From Pseudoalteromonas luteoviolacea (lineage in GTDB: Bacteria; Pseudomonadota; Gammaproteobacteria; Enterobacterales; Alteromonadaceae): a DNA stretch of 64,000 bases. The DNA lies in contig NZ_CP015411.1 of assembly GCF_001750165.1 (NCBI RefSeq), forward strand, positions 3,314,001 through 3,378,000, read 5' to 3'. Position numbers and translations under genes: made by a program. Position 1 is the first letter of the stretch; each line of letters opens with the position of its first letter. A model generated the notes under the pieces. It did not search any database, was not told the origin of the DNA, and saw nothing but the letters and a program-made list of their open reading frames with translations. Of this stretch, positions 16,602-24,986 are shown piece after piece.

Positions 16602-17039
16602 CTACTTAACCTTTAGACGATTTAACTCTAATTGCCTCATTGGCATAGCATCAATATCACGATATATCGCCTTTTCATTTAGACTTTCAAACAGATAGCT
16701 CGCTTTTATGGTGCCATCCAACCCAATTAGATGAGCTGTACTTTCAGGCATTTCATCGCAAAGTTGAAACTTGAAATCACTCGATTTCATATTATCTTTA
16801 TTGAGTTCGAAAACACCGAAATATGAGCTTGCAAAAATCCGTAACTGTCGTTTAGCCAGTTCCTGCTGATTAAATTGCCCAGCCAAACGCACCAAGTTGC
16901 CTTCTTGCAGAGCACACACAACAAGCGCTCTATTTTGCCACTGCAGTTGCTCTAATACGGATATTTCCGCCCAAACGGGGTAAACCATGCCAAGCTTGAT
17001 AGCGACCACCAGATGAAATACGGTTTTATTTAAAAGCAT
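16602..17039 (-). CDS. DUF4174 family secreted protein
   Basis: The ATG at 17039 has GGGAGG just upstream and opens a signal peptide (MLLNKTVFHLVVAIKLGMVYPVWA). The mature part matches the DUF4174 pattern: LEQLQWQNRALVVCA near the start, LIGLDGTIKASYLFE in the middle, and the diagnostic C-terminal IDAMPMRQLE. The fold is thought to be thioredoxin-like, but no CxxC is present here. It is divergent from the DsbD/ScsB-like gene at 17166, which could hint at a shared envelope redox role. That link is inference only. Confidence 0.75.
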   Translation of the reverse strand: MLLNKTVFHLVVAIKLGMVYPVWAEISVLEQLQWQNRALVVCALQEGNLVRLAGQFNQQELAKRQLRIFASSYFGVFELNKDNMKSSDFKFQLCDEMPESTAHLIGLDGTIKASYLFESLNEKAIYRDIDAMPMRQLELNRLKVK

Positions 17040-17165
17040 ACTTCCTCCCAAAACGATTTAATACGTCTTGAATACATAGTAAGCTCATCTATGCAGTCGT
17101 TTTATGATCTAATTTTCTCTCTATTGGTATAACTATAATTAAAAAATAATAGGATAAGCAGTGTC

Positions 17166-19169
17166 ATGGTAAGACTCTTATATTTATTATTGCTGATTTT
17201 CTCCGTTGGTGTATTTGCTCAAAATACCGCGACAGGGCCACATATTGAGGTGGCACTGGTGTCAGAGCATAATCAAGTACGTGCTGGCGAAACACAGTGG
17301 GTTGGTATCTTATTGAACCCTGATAAGGATTGGCATACCTACTGGCTAAACCCGGGAGATTCAGGTGAGGCGCCCACCATACAATGGCACAGTGATGCAG
17401 ACATTGAATTTGGAGATATTCACTGGCCGCTTCCAAAACCAATTCAAGTCGCTCATCTTGTTAACTATGGCTACGAAGGTGCGACCTTGCTCATGGTCCC
17501 TATCAACCTCAAGCAGGCAACTAAAGAGCGCGTCGCTATTAGAGCTAATTTGTCTTGGCTGGTCTGTAAAGAAGACTGCATCCCCGGATGGGCAACATTA
17601 ACAATAGCTTTGCCTGTCGCTGACACTATAACGCTATCAGAACACCAAAACCTGTTTGAGCAAACGCGATTAAACTTACCAGAAAAGCACAAAGACACCG
17701 CACAGTTTGAAGTTACAAGCACGCACCTTGGTTTACAGACCACCCTGCCTTATCAATCTGACTGGTACGTATTCCCTTTTAGAGGGGACGTAATTGCTCA
17801 CAATGCAAATCAGGTTTGGGCACACCAACCAAACAGCGCACAAGTCGTCATATCATTATCAGACTACTTTGCGACACCCAGCGAGCCACTCAACTTTTTA
17901 ATCAGCGACGGTAAAAGTGGTTTTTACGTTAAGGCCATACCGAATAACGCAAGTAATGCGAATGCCCCCCCACCGTCACAACCCCTTTGGTTAATGCTGC
18001 TATTCGCATTTTTCGGTGGACTCATTCTTAACATTATGCCCTGTGTACTGCCCATTCTGTCTATGAAAGCACTGTCTTTCACACAGTCACAAAAGACAAA
18101 TCACTGGGGGTACTCAATCGGAGTTTTAGTCAGCTTTTGGTTATTTGCGAGCATCATTCTGGTACTAAAAGAGGCTGGGAGCGCAGTTGGCTGGGGCTTT
18201 CACCTGCAAGAACCGTTACTAATTGCTGGGCTGGCGTTTTTATTCACCTTGATTGCCATGATGTTGTGGGATTTACTGCCAAAAGGCATCAATCTGGCAG
18301 GCGTGGGGCAATCGTTAACGGGCGAAAGTACCTTTACTCAGCAGTTTTTCACAGGAGTACTGGCGGTCATTGTCGCCTCTCCCTGCACCGCGCCATTTAT
18401 GGCTACAGCGCTCGGTGTAGCCATGATAAGCCCAATGTTAGATACCCTCGCTATTTTTACCGCACTCGCTGTCGGGTTTGCACTGCCTATGACGCTACTT
18501 TCACTGTCTACTCGTTTTGCTAACTTGCTCCCAAAACCTGGGGCTTGGATGCAAACATTTAAGCATTTTCTCGGCTTTCTCATGCTGGCTACTGTTGTTT
18601 GGCTTGCTTGGGTATTTCTGTCTCAGACCAGCAGCTTTGGTCAGCTGTGGTTGTTGTCAGGGCTATTAGGGTTTACATTTCTTATTTGGTTGTCCGCGAA
18701 AGTCAATCGGGTTTATTGCGTTATGAGTCTATTGCTCGCAATAACGTTTGCTGCGTTTTGCAGTGTCAAAGGCACGCAAACAACCAAAGTCGTCAGCGAG
18801 CAAAAAAACAATCACTTTAGTGCACAAAAACTCACCGAGCTACGTAACAATGACCATGTGGTGTTGGTAAATATGACCGCAGACTGGTGCATTACTTGTA
18901 AAGTAAACGAGCAAGTGGCTTTAAACAATGCTGACCTACAAGCCTTATTTGAAGACAGCAAAGTCGACTATTTAGTGGGTGATTGGACCAACAAAAACCA
19001 AGCAATTTACGAGTATTTAGGACAATATCAACGCTCTGGTGTGCCTTTATACGTTGTGTATGCGGGTAACCACAGTAAGCAAGTTTTACCTCAGGTTTTA
19101 ACACCTGACATCGTAATAAACGCTATTCAACAAGCAAAGAAGGAGATTAACCATGCAACGTCTAACTAA
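17166..19169 (+). CDS. Thiol:disulfide interchange protein, DsbD/ScsB-like
   Basis: This 667-residue protein carries electrons from cytoplasmic thioredoxin across the inner membrane to periplasmic partners. Order: signal peptide (1-18); long periplasmic N-domain (about 20-270, with LVCKEDCIPG carrying a Cys pair); a membrane core of about eight helices (275-545) with the cysteine motifs NIMPCVLPILSMKAL and ASPCTAPFMATALG; and a C-terminal thioredoxin-like domain with ADWCITCKVNE (CxxC). The long N-domain and LCxxxC-type pair fit ScsB better than classical DsbD. The gene overlaps the downstream redoxin by 17 bp, so that redoxin is a likely partner. Confidence 0.87.
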   Translation: MVRLLYLLLLIFSVGVFAQNTATGPHIEVALVSEHNQVRAGETQWVGILLNPDKDWHTYWLNPGDSGEAPTIQWHSDADIEFGDIHWPLPKPIQVAHLVNYGYEGATLLMVPINLKQATKERVAIRANLSWLVCKEDCIPGWATLTIALPVADTITLSEHQNLFEQTRLNLPEKHKDTAQFEVTSTHLGLQTTLPYQSDWYVFPFRGDVIAHNANQVWAHQPNSAQVVISLSDYFATPSEPLNFLISDGKSGFYVKAIPNNASNANAPPPSQPLWLMLLFAFFGGLILNIMPCVLPILSMKALSFTQSQKTNHWGYSIGVLVSFWLFASIILVLKEAGSAVGWGFHLQEPLLIAGLAFLFTLIAMMLWDLLPKGINLAGVGQSLTGESTFTQQFFTGVLAVIVASPCTAPFMATALGVAMISPMLDTLAIFTALAVGFALPMTLLSLSTRFANLLPKPGAWMQTFKHFLGFLMLATVVWLAWVFLSQTSSFGQLWLLSGLLGFTFLIWLSAKVNRVYCVMSLLLAITFAAFCSVKGTQTTKVVSEQKNNHFSAQKLTELRNNDHVVLVNMTADWCITCKVNEQVALNNADLQALFEDSKVDYLVGDWTNKNQAIYEYLGQYQRSGVPLYVVYAGNHSKQVLPQVLTPDIVINAIQQAKKEINHATSN

Positions 19170-19761
19170 ATGGCTCATGCTGTCTATGCTGTTTGCACCA
19201 TTGCTCAGTATCGCTGCAGCGAAAGTAGACACCCTCGCCCCTGATTTTAAGCTACAGGACTCATTTGGCAAAACCGTTAGCCTGTCTGATTTTAAGGGCA
19301 AGTATGTGGTACTTGAGTGGACAAATCACTTGTGTCCATATGTCGTGAAACACTATGGTAGTGACAACATGCAGTCGTTGCAGCGTCAATACACGCAAAA
19401 GGACGTCGTGTGGCTTTCCATTATTTCCTCAGCAGAGGGAAAGCAAGGCCATGTTAGCGCACAAAAAGCCAATGAACTAACCCAGAAGCGCAGTGCGGCA
19501 CCGTCACACGTATTGTTTGATGAAGATGGACAAGTCGGGCGATTATACAAAGCAAAAACCACCCCACATATGTACATCATAAACCCACAAGGCAAATTAA
19601 GTTACGCTGGTGCAATCGACAGTATTAAATCAGCCAACCCCGCTGATATTGCAAAAGCAACCAACTATGTCACAGCAGGCTTGAACAACTTGCTGGCGGG
19701 CAAGCCTGTCACACAAAAGCTAACAAAGCCTTATGGCTGCTCAATTAAATACAAAAGCTAG
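19153..19761 (+). CDS. Secreted redoxin-family protein (AhpC/TSA-like)
   Basis: This 202-residue protein has a signal peptide (MQRLTKWLMLSMLFAPLLSIAAA). The thioredoxin-fold redoxin domain starts APDFKLQDSFGKTVSLSDFKGK. The usual CxxC site is replaced by NHLCPYVVKHYGS, with a single Cys followed by Pro, as in the peroxiredoxin-like group. A second Cys lies near the end (KPYGCSIKYKS) and could act as the resolving residue. The cis-Pro region TTPHMYII is present. The gene overlaps the DsbD/ScsB-like gene, which suggests that protein reduces it in the periplasm. Confidence 0.85.
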   Translation: MQRLTKWLMLSMLFAPLLSIAAAKVDTLAPDFKLQDSFGKTVSLSDFKGKYVVLEWTNHLCPYVVKHYGSDNMQSLQRQYTQKDVVWLSIISSAEGKQGHVSAQKANELTQKRSAAPSHVLFDEDGQVGRLYKAKTTPHMYIINPQGKLSYAGAIDSIKSANPADIAKATNYVTAGLNNLLAGKPVTQKLTKPYGCSIKYKS

Positions 19762-19772
19762 CCCTATATAGA

Positions 19773-19829
19773 AAGTCGAGCTTAGAGCCCTATCTATGAG
19801 ATTTCTCAATTCGGGCGTTTACTCGACTT
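19773..19829. terminator. Nested hairpin between convergent genes
   Basis: AAGTCGAG (19773-19780) and CTCGACTT (19822-19829) pair, with an inner GAGCCC/GGGC-like pairing. It overlaps the cupin stop codon and lies just after the redoxin gene. Confidence 0.35.
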
Positions 19830-20505
19830 CTACCTCACCCAAATTGCAAATATACTCATCGCCCCACTCCATCACTTGATGTTCATCTAACTCCAATGCG
19901 CCTTGGTTTTGCAACGAAATGACTTTAGAGGCAACCAGTTCAAGCTCGTTCACATCGCAGGGCTCAAACAATTCAGGGTGTGCCTCGGCTATTTTTTTCG
20001 CATTTTTTGGACAAACCGTATGTAGTGGATGCTCAAATGGCACATAAGGACCCAGCAACACTTCGACCACCATAGGCTCGTCTTCAGCCCCCCAAAAACA
20101 ATGTGGCGTAGCATGAGGGAACAAAATCACATCTCCAGGACCCACTTCTTTTTTCGCCATTTTTCCTTTGCATGTTTTCACAATAGCGGTACCAAAACCT
20201 TCCAAAACAGAAATAAGCCGACTACTTAGTGGGTGTACATGCACATCACCTTTCACCACTGATTTGGGTGGGAACATATCAAAACCAAATGACAGTCCAT
20301 CCGCATCCTGCTTGACGATTTTAGTCAACATACAGTCTATTTTTTCCCATGCAACTGACTCAAACTCATTGTGGTCTGGTAAAACTTGCAAGGGCACTCG
20401 TGAAAAGTGATTGCCCTGCTGCCACTGCGATAGAACAAACTTATCAAGCTCAGCTCTCGTTAAGTCACCTCTATTGGCAAGCAAATCGGTTAAGTTAGCA
20501 GACAT
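19819..20505 (-). CDS. Cupin-domain protein
   Basis: The ATG at 20505 is preferred over the one two codons upstream because GGAA sits at a better distance. The central cupin barrel (about 85-160) has metal-ligand motifs GDVHVHPLSSRLISVLEG and PGDVILFPHATPHCFWG. The flanking helices (1-60 and 175-228) are not recognised. Cupins of this single-domain type are dioxygenases, isomerases or sensors, and the substrate is unknown. The family of PLxSxLI..LEGFG.A suggests a metal-dependent enzyme rather than a regulator. It is monocistronic. Confidence 0.7.
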   Translation of the reverse strand: MSANLTDLLANRGDLTRAELDKFVLSQWQQGNHFSRVPLQVLPDHNEFESVAWEKIDCMLTKIVKQDADGLSFGFDMFPPKSVVKGDVHVHPLSSRLISVLEGFGTAIVKTCKGKMAKKEVGPGDVILFPHATPHCFWGAEDEPMVVEVLLGPYVPFEHPLHTVCPKNAKKIAEAHPELFEPCDVNELELVASKVISLQNQGALELDEHQVMEWGDEYICNLGEVEVE

Positions 20506-20968
20506 ATTCATATTCCTTTTTGATACTGTTCAAATTTCAGTTATCCGCTAGCTGTGTGGCTGTAGCTGACAACCTAGACAACATATTCATAGATGGCACT
20601 GACCGTAAAAACTCAAAACGAGTGCAAAGCGCACATATTTTTCGCTTTCCGACTGTTCAAATACGGTTTTAAGTTAAAAAAATGTAACCAAAACATGTGT
20701 AATGGTCAAATAAATACCCACAAAAGATATTAAGATTGAGTAATACGGGCCCCAAATTGCGCCGTCAAAACTGCATATCAGCACATGTAAAAACACTCAA
20801 CTTATTAATATTAATAACTTAAATGGCAGATTGCCTGCATCGGATAAGTCGATTCAAGGTGCACAGCTTCTTAGTTTTTATGAATTTTTTAGACACTTGA
20901 TGACTGTGCTACTTGCACGACACGCAGGCCTCACACTATACTGTATATATAAACAGTATAGGTAACGT
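20506..20968. other. Intergenic region upstream of umuDC
   Basis: This divergent spacer between the cupin and umuD contains the LexA box at 20941-20956 and a perfect 16-bp AT palindrome TTATTAATATTAATAA at 20802-20817. No gene is apparent. Confidence 0.5.
20941..20956 (+). promoter_or_regulatory. LexA (SOS) box of umuDC
   Basis: CTGTATATATAAACAG matches the CTGT-N8-ACAG consensus exactly and lies 12 bp before the umuD start codon, overlapping the likely promoter. This places umuDC under SOS control. Confidence 0.92.
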
Positions 20969-21382
20969 ATGAAAGTAATCCCCATCAAAGCCCAAGCAGG
21001 TATCACTGGGTTTGAATCACCAGCGGCAGAATATAAAGAACTTGGTTTATCGTTAGATCAACTCTTAGTCAATCACCCCAACGCCACGTTTATCGGGCTC
21101 GCATCTGGCGACTCTATGCAAGGTGTTGGGATCTTTGATGGTGATTTGTTATTAGTTGATCGCGCTGTTTCCCCTCAGCAAAATGATGTCATAGTTGCAA
21201 ATTTTAATAATGAATTTGTCTGCAAGCTGCTCGACTTACAAAATAGAGTACTGCGCTCAGCATCCACCCTTTATGCGCCAGTCAAGATCAGTGAATGTGA
21301 TCAATTCCAATTAGAGGGCGTGGTCACAGGCTCAATACGTATGCATCGAAAAAATTCAGGGTTAACCAGATGTATGCGCTAG
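20969..21382 (+). CDS. umuD: DNA polymerase V subunit UmuD
   Basis: This 137-residue S24-type protease-like subunit is cleaved under RecA filaments to give UmuD', which activates UmuC for translesion synthesis. The self-cleavage site Ala10-Gly11 is in AQAGITGFESPAAEY. The catalytic dyad is Ser49 in SGDSM and Lys86 in EFVCKLLDL. GIFDGDLLLVDRA is the other conserved block. The C-terminus (after about 128) is slightly longer than in Escherichia coli because the reading frame overlaps umuC by 13 bp. Expression is set by the LexA box directly upstream. Confidence 0.93.
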   Translation: MKVIPIKAQAGITGFESPAAEYKELGLSLDQLLVNHPNATFIGLASGDSMQGVGIFDGDLLLVDRAVSPQQNDVIVANFNNEFVCKLLDLQNRVLRSASTLYAPVKISECDQFQLEGVVTGSIRMHRKNSGLTRCMR

Positions 21383-22629
21383 TCGATGCCACCTCATTTT
21401 ATGCCTCTGCTGAGAAAGTCTTTGATCCGCGTATTCGCAATAAGCCTGTTGTGGTGCTGTCAAATAACGATGGTTGTATTGTGGCAGCGTCCCCTGAGGC
21501 TAAGCGCTTAAATATTCCTAAGTTTCAACCTTACTTTAAACTGAAATCAGTTTTGGCTGAGCACAATGTCGTTATTCGTTCTTCCAATTATGAGCTGTAT
21601 GCAGATCTGTCAGACAAGATGATGAAGGTGATTAATCAATTCAGTGATAATCATCATATCTACTCTATCGATGAGTCATTTTTAAAATTCGAGGGGTTTG
21701 GCGACCTTGTTGACTCTTGGGAACAATATGGGCATGTTATCAGGCGCAGCGTGTGGCGCTCCACCAAGCTGCCGGTTGGCGTGGGGTTTGGCCCAACTCC
21801 AACACTTGCAAAAGCGGCAAATCACGCCGCTAAAAAATTTAAAAATGCGACGGGTGTTGCGGTAATAAATAATCAACAAAGCCGCAGGCAAATACTGGCG
21901 AATTTAAACGTGGAGGATGTCTGGGGCATTGGCAAACGCCTGACCAAACAGCTCAATCAACAAGGCATCTATAGCGCCTTAGACTTAGCCAATCAAAACC
22001 CGCGCTTGATGCGCAAACAGTTTAGTGTGGTTTTAGAGCGCACAGTATCCGAACTCAATGGCGAAGCTTGCCTGTCTTGGCATGAGATCACACAAAGAAA
22101 AAAAGAGATATACAGCACACGTAGCTTTGGCGAGCGCATCACCGATCCAAAAGCACTTAAAGCCGCACTAGCAACCCACTGTGCCATTGTCAGTAAAAAA
22201 CTCAGAAAGCAAAATTCATTGGCAAAAAATATTGTGATTTTTGCACACAGCTCACCGTTTGAAGACCGCTATTACAAAAAGTCTTTTATCCAGAAACTCC
22301 CCGTCGCTTCAAGTGATGTTAGAGTGTTTACCAAAGCTGTTAGCGACATTTTTCATCAACTATTCCAATCTGGCGTGAAGTATTACAAAGCTGGGGTTGG
22401 TGCGATTGAGCTTGAAGATGATACTTTTTTACAAACTGATTTATTCAGTCAATCTCAAGATAGCCCAGCTCTGATGAAGTGCCTTGATGAAATCAATACC
22501 AGATTTGGCAACCACACTGCACGTACTGGTGCACAATTACAATCTAATGCATGGCACATGCGCCGCGCGTTTTTATCACCTTATTACACCACTCGTTGGT
22601 CTGATATTCCCCTCATAAAATGCCAATGA
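21370..22629 (+). CDS. umuC: DNA polymerase V catalytic subunit UmuC
   Basis: This 419-residue Y-family polymerase is error-prone on damaged DNA. The N-terminus MYALVDATSFYASAEKVFDP carries the first metal-binding Asp; the second acidic block is YSIDESFLKF near residue 100. The helix-hairpin-helix region reads VEDVWGIGKRLTKQL. The C-terminal little-finger and UmuC-specific tail (about 300-419) are complete. Its start lies inside umuD, so the two subunits are translationally coupled. Confidence 0.94.
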   Translation: MYALVDATSFYASAEKVFDPRIRNKPVVVLSNNDGCIVAASPEAKRLNIPKFQPYFKLKSVLAEHNVVIRSSNYELYADLSDKMMKVINQFSDNHHIYSIDESFLKFEGFGDLVDSWEQYGHVIRRSVWRSTKLPVGVGFGPTPTLAKAANHAAKKFKNATGVAVINNQQSRRQILANLNVEDVWGIGKRLTKQLNQQGIYSALDLANQNPRLMRKQFSVVLERTVSELNGEACLSWHEITQRKKEIYSTRSFGERITDPKALKAALATHCAIVSKKLRKQNSLAKNIVIFAHSSPFEDRYYKKSFIQKLPVASSDVRVFTKAVSDIFHQLFQSGVKYYKAGVGAIELEDDTFLQTDLFSQSQDSPALMKCLDEINTRFGNHTARTGAQLQSNAWHMRRAFLSPYYTTRWSDIPLIKCQ

Positions 22630-23471
22630 TACCCAACTTCTCATAGTTACCCACTTAAGATAAAGTCCTTACGAAAAGTGCCCTCTTAGGAAACGCATCG
22701 CACCAAAACAGCATTTTCTATCCACAGTTTTTGTTAATAGGCTGTGGTTAACTTTTTCTAACTCTCAAATCTAAGCAAATAAGTATTAATAAATAAAGGT
22801 GATGACACACGGCGTTGTACAAATTAACACATACACTCAACACCGCACATTAATAAGGTTAAAACCATGAAATAGCTGTGTTTATTCTAAATCCGATACG
22901 AGTTTTTTTATGAATTAATAAGAAGTATGTCACTTTTTCAGCACAAATACGCTCAAAACCCCGCCTTTACCACTACATTAAGAACCATATTTATTAACTA
23001 AAACTGCATAGATATTAACTGGATGTTTTTTAACCCAAAGCGATAGTAAAAACATCTCTCAATATTGTTAAACGATTCGAATGCTATTGTTAGCCCCACA
23101 TTGAAGCAGCCCTCTATTATTAACACCAGTCAATGGATGAATGATAGGTTTTCAAGCATATCAACCGCCTTGCTAGAGCAACTCAAAACGTGCGAGTCAC
23201 TCTAATCGTGGTATGACATCATGATGAACAAGTTCAACGACAGAGTCTTAATATGTCCCTGAACTTCACAAAAACAACTTTAAAATACCATGCAAAAATT
23301 TTGGGTCCAAAGACACCAAACAGCAGCTTAAAAATCAAGTACGCTCAAACCAAAAAACACTTAAATTTCATTGTTATAAATTAACATCAAGATAAAAAAT
23401 AATAAAAATATACATAAGAAATAATGCTTTAATAAGTCTTCTTAACCAATAAGCCATATCTAAGGAAATAT
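22630..23471. other. Long intergenic region, no confident gene
   Basis: This is 842 bp of AT-rich DNA. CCACAG/CTGTGG around 22723-22748 followed by TTAACTTTTT could terminate umuC. Short frames exist near 22927 (24 codons with AAGAAG upstream) and around 23150-23260, broken by stops, but none resembles a known protein. The last 130 bp before 23472 are very AT-rich and probably hold the promoter of the fibrinogen-like gene. The region may be decayed coding DNA. Confidence 0.4.
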
Positions 23472-24491
23472 ATGAAATTACTCGCTCTCACAATTAGTAC
23501 CATTTTATTAAGTCAAAGTGCTGTTGCCCAACAAACTTTAGATGGTACCTATGTACTCACAACAGATGAGTTTCACAATGGCTTGATAGAGTCCGGTCAA
23601 TCTCAAGAAATCATTTTAGCCGGAGATAAAGCGCACTTTATGGCGCACACCACAGCCCAGTTTTTATCCGGCAGCACGGCGCAAAATGGCAATATCATTC
23701 AGTTTAAACTCTCAAATAAAACACCTTCAAGTACTCAGTACTTTGCAGGAAATGTAGACATCAATGGTACTTTTAGTGGTACTTGGTTTGCCGCAAATGG
23801 GACTAAAGGTGACTGGAGTATGACCGCATTTCAGCCAAATACAGCAACTAGCTGTAAAGATATTTTAGATGCAGGCCTTAGCCAAGGTGATGGTGTGTAT
23901 GAAATTAGCGCTTTATCAGGTGAAGCAGTCAATGTTTACTGTGATATGACCCGAGATGGCGGTGGCTGGACACTGGTAGGAAGTTATCCAAAATCGCAAC
24001 CAGGGGGTATACACCGTATCGAAGAGTATGGAGACATCCCAGAAACAGACCCTAATAACGTCACCAGACTTTGGTTATACAAAGGCGACTTAAGTGTATT
24101 TACTGATGCAAAAGAGCAAGTTAGCTGCTCAACCGTCGGTTGTGGAGATGGCTACACTGTTTACGGCCAAAACTTTACTCCTAGAGAGCTTGAGCTGGTT
24201 CGATATAATTGGGGTGCGTCAGATCGCCTAGAACTGATGCCTAGGAACTCTGATAAACCAAGCTGCACCACCTCTTTAGCGCCCGATGCGTATGTTTTTG
24301 AAGGATGTGTGGGTACTGCTTACCTAGGTGGTAATGTTTCCAACTCCACTGTTGGCTGGCAAGGTGACATAACTGCTCCATATTGTTGGGTAGCTAGAGG
24401 CACATACAAATCGAACTCCTCTGGTTCTGCGGTTTGTAGCCAAGGAAATGAGCCAAATGGCTCTCAGTGGGCACTACTTTGGATGAGATAA
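23472..24491 (+). CDS. Secreted protein with fibrinogen C-terminal-like domain
   Basis: This 339-residue protein has a clear signal peptide (MKLLALTISTILLSQSAVAQQ). An N-terminal beta-rich domain (about 22-120) is unrecognised. The C-terminal part begins SCKDILDAGLSQGDGVYEIS and continues VNVYCDMTRDGGGWTLVGSY, the signature start of fibrinogen-like domains (Cys, GxY, YCDM, GGGWT). In animals these domains bind glycans or proteins, so a surface-recognition role is plausible. The many Cys residues in the C-terminal half suggest disulfides. The RiPP-like peptide gene starts 260 bp downstream on the same strand, after a strong hairpin. Confidence 0.8.
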   Translation: MKLLALTISTILLSQSAVAQQTLDGTYVLTTDEFHNGLIESGQSQEIILAGDKAHFMAHTTAQFLSGSTAQNGNIIQFKLSNKTPSSTQYFAGNVDINGTFSGTWFAANGTKGDWSMTAFQPNTATSCKDILDAGLSQGDGVYEISALSGEAVNVYCDMTRDGGGWTLVGSYPKSQPGGIHRIEEYGDIPETDPNNVTRLWLYKGDLSVFTDAKEQVSCSTVGCGDGYTVYGQNFTPRELELVRYNWGASDRLELMPRNSDKPSCTTSLAPDAYVFEGCVGTAYLGGNVSNSTVGWQGDITAPYCWVARGTYKSNSSGSAVCSQGNEPNGSQWALLWMR

Positions 24492-24503
24492 CACGACATT
24501 CAT

Positions 24504-24545
24504 AGCTTGAAAGGCGCATAGAACAGCTGATGCGCCTTTCAAGCT
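24504..24545 (+). terminator. Strong 16-bp stem after the fibrinogen-like gene
   Basis: AGCTTGAAAGGCGCAT and ATGCGCCTTTCAAGCT form a perfect 16-bp stem with a 10-nt loop, 12 nt after the stop codon. There is no T run behind it, but a stem this long can terminate or protect the mRNA end. Confidence 0.65.
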
Positions 24546-24750
24546 TAATATCGCCCTCACCTTGCGTTTCGCCAATATGCTTCACTTCTCTGCTATTCAC
24601 TCACCTATCCATTAAAGCTAAAAGCCCAACGCCTCCAGAAAATAAAAAACAAAAATACACACCTGTATGAATAAAATATTCACAACAAAGCAGATTAATG
24701 GTAAGTTTTAGTCTCAGCAAATTAGCTGACATTCATAAAGGAGTAATATG

Positions 24751-24921
24751 ATGAAAAACATGAAATTGAAAAAAACCCAACTAAAATCTTTGTCACTTAA
24801 AAATAAAGCGCTTTCACACAAAAATACCCCAGCCGTGGGCGGTGGTGCATCAGGCACTATGTGCATTACGCTTTCAGTAGATGACTGCTGTACGATTCCC
24901 CCCACAAAAGATTTTTGTTAA
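24751..24921 (+). CDS. RiPP-like precursor peptide with double-glycine leader (copy 2)
   Basis: This is a 56-residue peptide. AAAGGAG lies 7 nt before this ATG; another ATG one codon upstream is possible. The basic leader contains MKLKKTQLKSLS and ends NTPAVGGG (residues 25-32). The remaining tail has four Cys (one CC pair, and Cys as last residue), two Ser and four Thr. From LS to GG the spacing is identical to the peptide at 1308, with shared Leu, Lys and TPxVGG. Leader conservation with unrelated cores is the hallmark of RiPP precursors that share a maturation system. No such system is encoded in this window, and the bioactivity is unknown. Confidence 0.6.
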   Translation: MKNMKLKKTQLKSLSLKNKALSHKNTPAVGGGASGTMCITLSVDDCCTIPPTKDFC

Positions 24922-24936
24922 TTAATCAGTGAAAAT

Positions 24937-24966
24937 AATAGAAGTGGCAGAGATGTCACTTCTATT
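24937..24966. terminator. Hairpin between peptide gene and epimerase
   Basis: AATAGAAGTGGCA and TGTCACTTCTATT pair over 13 positions (one G-U) around a GAGA loop. It lies between the convergent peptide (+) and epimerase (-) genes. Confidence 0.55.
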
Positions 24967-24986
24967 GAAAAACTTTAAATATGCGC

